Shown here one piece after another: positions 21,648 to 29,925 of a stretch of DNA of 64,000 bases. A program made the translations under genes and the position numbers. Source of the stretch: Propioniciclava tarda (GTDB lineage Bacteria > Actinomycetota > Actinomycetes > Propionibacteriales > Propionibacteriaceae); contig NZ_FXTL01000012.1 of NCBI RefSeq assembly GCF_900182665.1, positions 33,768-97,767 on the forward strand, read 5' to 3'. Positions within the stretch are counted from its first letter, which is position 1. Every line of letters starts with the position of its first letter. The notes beneath the pieces were generated by a model. The model had not been told where the DNA came from. It was given only the letters and a program-made list of their open reading frames with translations, and made no database searches.

Positions 21648-22606
21648 CAGGGCCACCTCGCTCCCAACGAGACCGCGGCGAGCGCGGCGACCACGGCGAA
21701 CGCGAGGCCGTACCCGGCCCACATCGCGGTGGTCTCCTTCTTGACCTCTTCGAAGCCCACCTGGGACGAGAGGTTCTTGTAGACGTTGTCCAGCTGCCCG
21801 GCGCTTTCGGCGGACGAGAAGGTGCCCTTCGTGGCGTTGGCGATCTGCTGCATCAGTTCGCGGTCCGGGGGCACCCGCTCCCGGACGCCGTCGAGATCGA
21901 CCGACCCGTTCTCGGTGCCGTACGCGATCGTGTAGACGGGAATCTTGGCCTTTGCCAGCGCCTGGGCGGCCTGCAGCGGCGACTCGGTGGCCGTGTTGGC
22001 TCCGTCGCTGAGCAGGACTACGGCGCCTGGGGCCGGCTCACCGTTGTCACCCTTGGGTGCCATCTGGACGGCGGCCAGCGCCGTCTGGAGGGCCGGGCCG
22101 ACGGCCGTGGAGTCCTGCGTGGTGAGCCCGTCGATCGCCCGGAGGGCCAGCCCCCGGTCGGTGGACGGTGGCAGCTTCACCGCCGGGCTGCCCGACAGCG
22201 AGACGACGGCCACGTTGTACTTCGGCGGCAGCGTCGAGACGAACTCCTTGGAGAGCTGCTTGGCGGCGTCCAGACGGTTCGGCTTGACGTCGGTGGCCCG
22301 CATCGACTGGCTCACGTCGATCACCAACACGATCGTGGCCCGCTCCCGCGGGACGCGCTCGACGCCGTTGGGACGCGCCCAGGCGGCGATGATCGTGACC
22401 AGGCTCGCCAGCGACATCGCGACGGCCAGGTGGCGGCGCCACTGCGACTGCCGCGGGATGACGGCGCCGAGGACGGCCGTGTTGGTATAGCGCATAGCCG
22501 TCCTGCGCTTGCGGCGCATGATCCAGATGTAGAGCGCCACCATCACGGGCACGACGATCCACCACCAGAGCCGCTCGGGGTTCAAGAACACGTCATCGAG
22601 GTTCAC
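21647..22606 (-). CDS. VWA-domain membrane protein, BatA-like (first copy)
   Basis: 319 residues. Membrane segments lie near residues 13-30, 60-76 and 292-315, with a VWA domain between them. MIDAS residues are in DVSQSMRATDV (about 95-105) and VLLSDGANTATE (about 189-200). The GTG start overlaps the DUF58 stop (GTGA). Sequence identity with the next VWA gene is clear along the whole length (for example KAKIPVYTIAYGTENG against KAKVPVYTIAYGTAGG), showing a tandem duplication. The probable role is in an envelope-associated MoxR chaperone system. Confidence 0.87.
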   Translation of the reverse strand: MNLDDVFLNPERLWWWIVVPVMVALYIWIMRRKRRTAMRYTNTAVLGAVIPRQSQWRRHLAVAMSLASLVTIIAAWARPNGVERVPRERATIVLVIDVSQSMRATDVKPNRLDAAKQLSKEFVSTLPPKYNVAVVSLSGSPAVKLPPSTDRGLALRAIDGLTTQDSTAVGPALQTALAAVQMAPKGDNGEPAPGAVVLLSDGANTATESPLQAAQALAKAKIPVYTIAYGTENGSVDLDGVRERVPPDRELMQQIANATKGTFSSAESAGQLDNVYKNLSSQVGFEEVKKETTAMWAGYGLAFAVVAALAAVSLGARWP

Positions 22607-23652
22607 ACGCTCACCCCCTGCGGAGGCTGGTGCAGCATAGCGGCGGTGCGCCGATAGGCGAGCACGAAGCGGGCGATGTCGTAGACCCAGTCCCGGTCGG
22701 TCCGCAAGCTGATGTGGCCGGCGCCGGCGCGCCGGATGGCGATGCGGACCCGTTCGCGCTGGGCGGCAGCGGCCGCGTCGAAGCGGGCTCGCGCGGCGGC
22801 GTCCGACGTGTTGACGTACCGCTGGAAGTCGGATTCGGGGTCGCGGATCAGGATGTCGCCGACGTCCGGGAACTCGAGTTCGCGCCGGTCGACGACCTCG
22901 ACGCAGAGCACCTGGTTGCGGACGCCGAGGCGCCGCAGCGGACGTTCCCAGTCGGGTTCCACGTTGGGATCAAGTTCGGTGTCCCCCGCGCTCAGGAAGT
23001 CGGACACCACGACGCGCAGGCCCCGCCGCCGTTGCAGCCGGGCCATGGCCTCGATCCCGGCGGCCAGCTCGAACGAGCCCGCGGAATGGTCCTTGACGAT
23101 GGGCTCGGTGAGCATCCGGCGGAGCAGGCCGTACAGCGCCATCCGGCCCGAGCGCGCGGGGATGCGGGCGATCTTGTCCGGACGCATGATGAGCCCACCG
23201 AAGCGGTCACCCATCTGCTGAGTGAGGAAGCCGATGGTCGCGATGGCGGCGATGCCGAGGTCGCGCTTGGTGACGCCCTCGGTGCCCCAGTTCATGGACG
23301 GGGTGACGTCGAGCAGCGCCCACACCTCTAGCTCGCGGTCGGCGATGGTGTCGCGGACGTGCGGGATCTGGGTGCGCGCGGTGACCGCCCAGTCCATCTT
23401 GCGCACGTCGTCCTGGCCCGGCACGTAGATGCGCGCGTCGTTGGTCTCGGAGCCCGGACCCGGCAGCAGGCCGCGGTGATCCCCGTGCAGGAAGCCCTCC
23501 ATGCGCCGGACGATCGTCAGCTCCAGTCGGCGCAGCGCGGCCTCCGGGGCCAGCTTGTTGAGCGGCAGGGTGGCGGCCGTCGGCTCGCGCAGCACCGACG
23601 CCAGCGCCCCGAGATCGGGTTCGCTGGCGGGAGTGAAGTCGACGGCTGCCAC
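22603..23652 (-). CDS. DUF58-domain protein of the MoxR operon
   Basis: 349 residues. The DUF58 core YVPGQDDVRKMDWAVTAR lies at about residues 76-93. It is followed by a VWA-like fold with WALLDVTPSMNWGT (about 111-124) and a serine-containing VVVSDFLSAGD loop. There is no membrane segment, unlike many DUF58 proteins. Its place between MoxR and VWA genes is the standard arrangement, and the three components are thought to form a chaperone-type complex. Its stop overlaps the next start. Confidence 0.9.
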   Translation of the reverse strand: MAAVDFTPASEPDLGALASVLREPTAATLPLNKLAPEAALRRLELTIVRRMEGFLHGDHRGLLPGPGSETNDARIYVPGQDDVRKMDWAVTARTQIPHVRDTIADRELEVWALLDVTPSMNWGTEGVTKRDLGIAAIATIGFLTQQMGDRFGGLIMRPDKIARIPARSGRMALYGLLRRMLTEPIVKDHSAGSFELAAGIEAMARLQRRRGLRVVVSDFLSAGDTELDPNVEPDWERPLRRLGVRNQVLCVEVVDRRELEFPDVGDILIRDPESDFQRYVNTSDAAARARFDAAAAAQRERVRIAIRRAGAGHISLRTDRDWVYDIARFVLAYRRTAAMLHQPPQGVSV

Positions 23653-23658
23653 GGCGTC

Positions 23659-24915
<1,257 letters not shown>

Positions 24916-24996
24916 GCGTGTCTCCTGTGATCTGTCGGCCACCGGCGGGCCGGACGCAACGATACCCGAGCGTCCTGAGCACCGGCCGTGCGCCGG

Positions 24997-25455
24997 CTAG
25001 CGAAGGGACAGTCGCATGGAGGGGCAGGCGGTGTCGACGAACCCCACCTTCTCGTAGATCGGCCGCCCCACCTCGGTGGCATGCAGCTCGGCACGGTCGG
25101 CGCCCTGCTCGACGGCCCACTCCAGGAGCCCGTCGAGGATCCTGGTGGCTGCGCCCTGGCCACGGGCGGACGGGAGCGTGGCGATGTTCGCCACGTAGGC
25201 CGACAGGCCCCGGCTGCCCGGACTCGGCGGGTTGCGTTGCAGGATCGCCAGCCCGGACGCCACGACCTGACCCGCCTCGTCCGCGACCAGCACGCAGAGA
25301 TCAGCGTCGGTGACGACGTGATCGGCGAACCATGCTTCGGCGTCCGACTGCCAGCTGTCGTTGGGAGGCGTGCCCATCGAGTCGAACATCAGTTGGCGCA
25401 GGTCGACGAGGGCAGCCGCGTCGGACGCCACGGCCGGCCGGATGGTGAGGCTCAC
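24997..25455 (-). CDS. GNAT-family N-acetyltransferase
   Basis: 152 residues with a complete GNAT fold. Motif A is YVANIATLPSARGQGAATRILDGLLEWA (quoted in part: ARGQGAATRIL, the acetyl-CoA loop, about 98-108), and the C-terminal motif B is GRPIYEKVGFVDT. The substrate is unknown. The GTG start (25455) is preceded by TATCGT seven bases upstream, compatible with a leaderless transcript. It is divergent from the next gene, their starts 48 bases apart. Confidence 0.88.
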   Translation of the reverse strand: MSLTIRPAVASDAAALVDLRQLMFDSMGTPPNDSWQSDAEAWFADHVVTDADLCVLVADEAGQVVASGLAILQRNPPSPGSRGLSAYVANIATLPSARGQGAATRILDGLLEWAVEQGADRAELHATEVGRPIYEKVGFVDTACPSMRLSLR

Positions 25456-25503
25456 GCGCCCGACGATAGTCGGGCCGCGATGTTGCCGGTGCCGTCGGGC
25501 ACA

Positions 25504-26346
25504 ATGGTGGCCGTGACGCCGATCGATGAGCCCGCTGCGGCCGAGCCTGCCCGGCTGACGCCGCTGCGCGGCGACGATCCGCCCAAGGTCGGCGACTTTG
25601 CCCTCGACGCCCGACTGACGGCGTCGGCGTCCGGCGTGGTCTACGTCGCGCACGACGACGAACAGCGCCAGGCCATGGTGCTGCTGCTGTCGGAGGGCGC
25701 GTCCGGCGACGCCGCCGCGCGCGACCGCCTCGCCGGCGCCGTGAACAAGATGCACATCGACACGGTCATCGCTCGCGGCGGCCAGGGGCAAGACGACGGA
25801 CGCCTCGGGCGCAAGTTCCGCGCCGAGGACGACGATCCCGACTCGGGCAGCGTGGGCGCACCGCTGCCGACGTTGGCCCCCTGGGTGGCGCTGGCGTACG
25901 ACGGGACAGCACGCGCGGCGTCCGAAGCGGATCGCCTGCTGGCCGAAGTCGACCTCTCGTGGCTGTCGACGCAGGGACGGCCGAGCGGCCCGGACTACCA
26001 GCACTACTGGATCGAGCAGGGCCGCCCGGGCATCTGGCGGCTGTGGCCGCTGCCGTGGCCCGGTCGCAAGGACCGGTCCGGGTGGCTGTCGATCCTGGCC
26101 TCGTGGCTGCTGATGATGCTGCTGATGCTGTTGGCCGTCCTGATCGCCATCCTGCTGTTCCAGAACGCGCCTCCGCAGCAGCCGCCGCCTCCGGTTCCTA
26201 CGTCGGCGTCCGGCAGCGGCAGCGGCTCGCCGCCACCGGAGTCGAGCTCGGCGTCGCCGTCGACGGCGTCCGGTTCACCGGCCTCCCCCTCGACGTCGCC
26301 GACCGAGACCCCCTCGGGCGGACCGACGACGCAGAGCCGACTGTGA
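25504..26346 (+). CDS. Single-pass membrane protein with a degenerate kinase-like N-terminus
   Basis: 280 residues. The N-terminal cytoplasmic part (about 1-185) has SGVVYVAHDDEQRQAMVLLL, which resembles the glycine-loop and lysine region of a Ser/Thr kinase N-lobe but lacks the catalytic loop. One hydrophobic segment follows at about 200-222 (MMLLMLLAVLIAILLF), then a Pro/Ser-rich external tail of about 55 residues. No known function; the kinase relationship is a guess. Its TGA overlaps the GTG of the HAD gene, so the two are coupled. Starts at GTG 25507 or 25513 are also possible. Confidence 0.65.
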   Translation: MVAVTPIDEPAAAEPARLTPLRGDDPPKVGDFALDARLTASASGVVYVAHDDEQRQAMVLLLSEGASGDAAARDRLAGAVNKMHIDTVIARGGQGQDDGRLGRKFRAEDDDPDSGSVGAPLPTLAPWVALAYDGTARAASEADRLLAEVDLSWLSTQGRPSGPDYQHYWIEQGRPGIWRLWPLPWPGRKDRSGWLSILASWLLMMLLMLLAVLIAILLFQNAPPQQPPPPVPTSASGSGSGSPPPESSSASPSTASGSPASPSTSPTETPSGGPTTQSRL

Positions 26347-27146
26347 TCTCACTCGTCGCCACCGACCTGGACGGCACATTGCTGGGCTCGGACGGGACGA
26401 TTCCGCCGGCCAACGTCGCCGCGCTGCGCGAGGCCCACGCGGCCGGGGTGGCGATCGTCGTCGCTACCGGACGCCCCACGCGGTGGCTCGCCTGCCTGGA
26501 GCCGATCGCCGACCTGCATCCGCACGTGATCGCGAGCAACGGGGCCGTCCTCTACGACCTCGCCGCCGATCGGGTGCTCGCGGCGGCGGCCTTCGACCAG
26601 GCGAGCGTCGCTGAGCTGTCGGCGTCCGTGAAAGGGGCGCTCCCCCACGTCCGGTTCGGCCTGGAGCGCGGTGACCTGTTCGGGACCGAACCCGACTCGC
26701 CCTCCGATCACGCCTTCTTTCCGGGGGTGCTGCAGCTGCCGTTGGCTGAGCTGATCTCGCACATCTCGCCCGTCGTCAAACTGCTGGCCTACAGCCGCGA
26801 CCTGGATTGCGACGCTCTCGCCGGGCAGATCGCCCGGGTGGTGGCAGACCGGGCCGTGGTCACGACGTCGCTGGTCCACGACCACTTCGGGATGGCCGAG
26901 CTCAGCGTGCCAGGGGTAACGAAGGCCCAGGCGTTGGCGGCCCTGTGCGCCGACCTGGGCGTCGCGGCGTCCGACGTCGTGGCATTCGGGGACATGCCGA
27001 ACGACGCCGACATGCTGGGCTGGGCCGGGCACGGCTACGTGATGGGCGGGGGGCATCCGTCACTATTGGACCGCTTCCCCCGTGCGGGCTCTGCGGACGC
27101 CGGAGGCGTCGGATCGGTGCTGCGTCGCCTGCTCGCCGACGCCTGA
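26343..27146 (+). CDS. HAD-superfamily hydrolase, Cof type
   Basis: 267 residues. Motif I is ATDLDGTLLGSDG (about 5-17, nucleophile Asp), motif II VVATGRPTRW, motif III a lysine in VTKAQAL and motif IV VVAFGDMPNDADML. A C2-type cap lies between motifs II and III. Cof-type enzymes dephosphorylate sugar phosphates or nucleotides, including pyridoxal phosphate and FMN; the exact substrate is not predictable. The GTG start overlaps the preceding membrane-protein gene. A 508-base gene-free region follows. Confidence 0.92.
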   Translation: MISLVATDLDGTLLGSDGTIPPANVAALREAHAAGVAIVVATGRPTRWLACLEPIADLHPHVIASNGAVLYDLAADRVLAAAAFDQASVAELSASVKGALPHVRFGLERGDLFGTEPDSPSDHAFFPGVLQLPLAELISHISPVVKLLAYSRDLDCDALAGQIARVVADRAVVTTSLVHDHFGMAELSVPGVTKAQALAALCADLGVAASDVVAFGDMPNDADMLGWAGHGYVMGGGHPSLLDRFPRAGSADAGGVGSVLRRLLADA

Positions 27147-27180
27147 CCACCAACCATCGTTGTGCGTTCCTTCACTCGCC

Positions 27181-27202
27181 CTGTGCACACTTCTGTGCAC
27201 AG
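27181..27202. promoter_or_regulatory. Inverted repeat, possible operator
   Basis: CTGTGCACA and TGTGCACAG form a perfect inverted repeat around CTTC, and each half is itself the palindrome TGTGCACA. It lies upstream of a TTGACA box (27251-27256) and of a second palindrome, ACAGCGCTGT (27264-27273). This suggests a regulated promoter for the downstream RNA. The binding protein is unknown. Confidence 0.4.
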
Positions 27203-27320
27203 GCTGTGGATGTCTTGGGGGTGACCAGTCGTGGCCTGTGAGGTGTCCTGTTGACAACAAAATACAGCGCTGTGTTTCGCTCCAGGCACTTGCGCACCTA
27301 GTCAAAGGCAGATTAGAAAG

Positions 27321-27602
27321 AGGGCACCGCAGCAGGCCGGGCGAACCGACAGGAAAGCCAGGGCTGAAGTGAAGCCGAGGGAGACTGGCCGAAAGGCCCG
27401 CCACCCGACAGCATCGCTCCAGGTGGAAGGCTCGCAGCGGGGCACCATCTCGGTGTCGGTCTCTCGCCTTCGGGGCAACTCGAGGGGGGCCTGCGGGTGA
27501 CGCGCAGACCAGGTCGACGCATCGGGCGGTGCAGATCGGAATCGTCACCAGCTTCCCGATCGACCCGAAGGGCCCCCGCACCTCATACGTGCAGGGGCCC
27601 TT
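27321..27602 (+). ncRNA. Candidate structured non-coding RNA, about 280 nt
   Basis: The 508 bases between the HAD gene and the zincin gene hold no protein gene but many RNA-like features on the plus strand. TTGCGC (27290-27295) and TTAGAA (27313-27318) form a promoter with 17-base spacing. GCACCGC (27324-27330) pairs perfectly with GCGGTGC (27526-27532), closing a long-range stem about 200 nt apart. Inside are a GGCC-GAAA-GGCC tetraloop hairpin, CACC/GGTG and CTGCG/CGCAG stems. A strong hairpin ends the region at 27602. Size and closed ends recall 6S/Ms1-type RNAs, but I could not match it to a known family; it does not carry RNase P or tmRNA landmarks. Confidence 0.5.
27568..27602. terminator. 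Strong hairpin terminator, possibly bidirectional
   Basis: AAGGGCCCC (27568-27576) pairs with GGGGCCCTT (27594-27602), and GCAC with GTGC, around a 7-base loop, with one mismatch between the stems. It would end the candidate RNA on the plus strand and the zincin transcript on the minus strand. Confidence 0.7.
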
Positions 27603-27654
27603 CACCTTGGTAGTGAGTCAGCCGTTCTGCCGGGCTGCTCGCCTTGGCCGGGAC

Positions 27655-28008
27655 TCAGGCGTAGCCCAATTCGTCAAGCCGCTCGTCGTCGATACCGAAG
27701 AAGTGCGCCACCTCGTGGACCACAGTGATGTAGACCTCCTCGACCACGTCGGTTTCGGTGTCGCAGGCAGCCAAGATGTTGCGCCGGAAGATGTGGATGG
27801 TGTCGGGCAGGTAACCCGAATAGTCCATGCCGCGCTCGGTGAGGGGGATGCCGTCGTACAGGCCGAGCAGGTCGGGGTCGTCGGCGGGCGCATCGTCGTC
27901 CACCACGATCAGGCAGTTCTCGATCAGCGAGGACAGCTCGTCCGGGATGTCGTCCAGCGCCTGCTCGACCAACGCGGCGAACCGCTCTTCACTCATCGTG
28001 ACCGGCAT
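27655..28008 (-). CDS. Zincin-like metallopeptidase family protein (DUF1025 type)
   Basis: 117 residues. The zinc-binding motif HEVAHFFGIDD (about 98-108) is the HExxHxxGxxD signature of minimal zincins. The family is widespread in actinobacteria and may have peptidase activity, but no substrate is known. A TAGGCT box (28015-28020) lies six bases before the ATG, indicating a leaderless transcript; an internal ATG four codons later is possible. It is divergent from the tandem GNAT gene. Confidence 0.9.
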   Translation of the reverse strand: MPVTMSEERFAALVEQALDDIPDELSSLIENCLIVVDDDAPADDPDLLGLYDGIPLTERGMDYSGYLPDTIHIFRRNILAACDTETDVVEEVYITVVHEVAHFFGIDDERLDELGYA

Positions 28009-28059
28009 GGTGACAGCCTACGGACTCGAGCGCAGCGCCCTCCGCACTACGATCGCCGG

Positions 28060-29169
28060 GTGACGAACGACTTCTCGGTGCTCCCGGTGGTGCCGCCCGA
28101 CGAGGGCGAGGTGCCCGACGGCGTCCGAACTGCAGTAGCCGGAGCGGCCACCATTTCCCGGGGAGTGTGGCTAGACCTCTTCGGGCACGTCGACTTCGCG
28201 CGCTCCCCCGAGGCGTGGCTGCACCGGATGACGCACAGGGTGTCGTACGATCGTCCGCTCCTCGTGGCTGTGGCGGGAGCCCGGGCCGACCTGGTCGGCC
28301 TGAAGGTCGACGACGTGTTGGGGTACGCCTACTACGACGTTCCCACGGCCGACAACCTGCACACCCTGGACGCCCTCGAGCTGGGCGTTCGGCCGTCCGC
28401 CCGCCGGCGCGGCGTCGGCTCGGCCCTCGTGGCCGCGGTCAAGGCGGACGCCGCGGCGCGCGGCAGGACACACGTCATGGGCTGGATGGACGCCCCGATC
28501 GCGGGCACTGACGAGACCGGGGCGCTCCGCTCCCGGACCGACCCCATCACGGCCCGCCCCACGGCCGGGAGTGCGTTCGCCCTCGCCCACGGCTTCGCGG
28601 TCGCCCAGATCGAGCGCTACAGCGTGCTCACCGTGCCAGCCGTTCTGGCGGACGCCGAGGTCGCGCCTGGCTATCGCCTCGAGGCGTGGATCGGACCGAC
28701 GCCACCGCACCATCGCGCCGGCCTCGCGAGCCTGTGGACCGCGTTCGGCAACGATCAGCCTTTAGGCGACGTCGCGCTGGGCGAGGAGGCCTGGGACGCC
28801 GACCGCATCGCCGCGACCGAGGCCGCCTCTGCCGCGGTGTGTGAGCGCTGCACGGCGGTGGCGATTCACGAGGCGTCCGGGGAGGTCGTGGGCGCGTCCC
28901 AGCTCTTCCGCGATCTCGACAAGGACGAGGCGGCTACCCAGGGCGTGACCCAGGTGCTGCGGACCCACCGCGGCCACAGGCTCGGCCTGGCCCTCAAGCG
29001 GCACAACCTCCGCGTGGCGAAGGCCGGCTGGCCCGCGCTGGAACGAATCCACACCTGGAACGCAGGCGAGAACGACCACATGTGGCGCATCAACGAGGCC
29101 CTCGGCTACCAGACCCGAGCCGCCGAGATCTGCTGGCAATGGATCGCGCCCTCGGAGACGACCGACTGA
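28060..29169 (+). CDS. Tandem-GNAT acetyltransferase
   Basis: 369 residues forming two GNAT-like halves. The first has the acetyl-CoA loop LELGVRPSARRRGVGSALVAAVK (quoted in part: RRRGVGSAL, about 115-123); the second has GVTQVLRTHRGHRLGLALK (RGHRLGLAL, about 312-320) and ends WRINEALGYQ. This double arrangement is like mycothiol synthase and other actinobacterial tandem GNATs, but motifs are not specific enough to call MshD. The GTG at 28060 is the first plausible start after the divergent zincin promoter. Confidence 0.82.
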   Translation: MTNDFSVLPVVPPDEGEVPDGVRTAVAGAATISRGVWLDLFGHVDFARSPEAWLHRMTHRVSYDRPLLVAVAGARADLVGLKVDDVLGYAYYDVPTADNLHTLDALELGVRPSARRRGVGSALVAAVKADAAARGRTHVMGWMDAPIAGTDETGALRSRTDPITARPTAGSAFALAHGFAVAQIERYSVLTVPAVLADAEVAPGYRLEAWIGPTPPHHRAGLASLWTAFGNDQPLGDVALGEEAWDADRIAATEAASAAVCERCTAVAIHEASGEVVGASQLFRDLDKDEAATQGVTQVLRTHRGHRLGLALKRHNLRVAKAGWPALERIHTWNAGENDHMWRINEALGYQTRAAEICWQWIAPSETTD

Positions 29170-29203
29170 GCGAACTGTCGGAGGCGTCCGCCATCGTTGC
29201 GGC

Positions 29204-29446
29204 ATGTCCAGCCGCACCGACGCCCCGTTCGGGTCGTTGGGCGAGCGGGTGCAATCCCAGCGGCTCGGGGAGGTCAGTCGGACGCCGCGGGTGCGGCATG
29301 TGGTCGTCGACGGACGCCACCCCGGCGTCCTGGTCGAATGGCGACGAGAGGCGTCCGGCTGGGTTGGGCAGGTGGCCTACGTCCGAGACGGAGCCCTGAT
29401 CGTCCAATCCATCCCGAGCGGACGACTGCGCCCGACGGGCGGGTGA
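29204..29446 (+). CDS. Small hypothetical protein, 80 residues
   Basis: Eighty residues with a likely beta-rich fold (VRHVVVDGRHPGVLVEWRREASGWVGQVAYV, described in part), common as a conserved hypothetical in actinobacteria. No catalytic motif or membrane segment. A tiny Trp-rich ORF follows 10 bases after its stop and probably shares the transcript. Confidence 0.6.
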   Translation: MSSRTDAPFGSLGERVQSQRLGEVSRTPRVRHVVVDGRHPGVLVEWRREASGWVGQVAYVRDGALIVQSIPSGRLRPTGG

Positions 29447-29456
29447 GAGGAGCCCC

Positions 29457-29525
29457 GTGAGCGAACGTTGGTACGAAACATGGTCTTGGCGTGGGACCAC
29501 CCACTTCACCTGGCCGCCCGGCTAG
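29457..29525 (+). CDS. Candidate 22-residue Trp-rich small protein
   Basis: A GTG ORF with four tryptophans in 22 residues (SERWYETWSW, then TTHFTWPPG). GAGAGGAG ends five bases before the start, one of the best ribosome-binding sites in the window. It follows the 80-residue gene and stops eight bases before the 3' end of the oppositely oriented tRNA-Met. It may be a small protein or a regulatory leader peptide, but no gene follows on its strand. Coding status is inferred from the ribosome-binding site and composition. Confidence 0.45.
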   Translation: MSERWYETWSWRGTTHFTWPPG

Positions 29526-29533
29526 GCCGCTCG

Positions 29534-29607
29534 TGGGGGGTGCGGGGCTCGAACCCGCGACCCAGGGATTATGAGTCCCCTGCTCTGACCGGCTGAGCTA
29601 ACCCCCC
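29534..29607 (-). tRNA. tRNA-Met (anticodon CAT), elongator type
   Basis: A 74-nt cloverleaf. Acceptor GGGGGGT pairs with ACCCCCC, the D-arm is TAGCTCAGCCGGTCAGAGC, the anticodon loop CTCATAA sits in a GGGGA/TCCCT-type stem and the T-arm is GCGGG-TTCGAGC-CCCGC. CCA is not encoded. The CAT anticodon could also be an Ile2 tRNA (lysidine-modified), but the arm sequences look like actinobacterial elongator tRNA-Met. Confidence 0.9.
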
Positions 29608-29684
29608 GCGTCGATGGGCCAGCCTAGTGCCCGCGAGTCGACGCCGGTGCGTGATCCGCCGAGGCACCTCGGTGAACCCGGGCC

Positions 29685-29730
29685 AACAAGAAAGGCGTCC
29701 GACTAGGTGTTTCACCCAATCTCGGACGCC
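29685..29730 (-). terminator. Terminator of tRNA-Asn built from the abundant hexamer
   Basis: Read on the minus strand after tRNA-Asn: GGCGTCCGA, then an inner GGTG-AAA-CACC hairpin, then TCGGACGCC followed by a T-rich tail (TTTCTTGTT, 29685-29693). The 9-base outer stem is an inverted pair of the window's over-represented GGACGC/GCGTCC motif. Confidence 0.8.
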
Positions 29731-29736
29731 TGCTGG

Positions 29737-29812
29737 TGGCTCCCCCGCCTGGACTCGAACCAGGAACCTGCGGATTAACAGTCCGACGCTCTGCCAATTG
29801 AGCTACAGGGGA
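29737..29812 (-). tRNA. tRNA-Asn (anticodon GTT)
   Basis: A complete cloverleaf. Acceptor TCCCCTG pairs with CGGGGGA, the D-arm is TAGCTCAATTGGCAGAGC, the anticodon loop CTGTTAA gives GTT, and the T-arm is CCTGG-TTCGAGT-CCAGG. The discriminator is G and CCA is encoded (29737-29739). It reads AAC/AAU codons. It is followed on its own strand by a clear hairpin terminator, then by the separate tRNA-Met gene. Confidence 0.95.
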
Positions 29813-29925
29813 TCGCGCTCGCGCGAGAAGGAACGTTAGCAGAATCATGCCCGCTCGCCCAATCGAGGGCGCCGACTCGCACCGCCCCCACCGATGACCG
29901 CACCGCCCGCCACCGAGACGGATTC

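Noticed and set aside
27340..27380. Resemblance of AGGAAAGCCAGGGCT to the conserved GGAAAGTCCGGGC of RNase P RNA
   Set aside because: The other RNase P landmarks (ACAGAAA and the GCCGGCTTATAG-type 3' core) are absent, so an rnpB call is not supported.
27063..27605. A 180-codon open frame on the minus strand across the gap after the HAD gene
   Set aside because: Its residues are Cys/Pro/Arg-rich without domain pattern, it runs into the HAD gene, and the plus strand shows RNA-type stems that explain the bases better.
28060..29169. Calling the tandem-GNAT gene mycothiol synthase (mshD)
   Set aside because: The double-GNAT layout fits, but I see no residues specific to MshD and no other mycothiol gene nearby.
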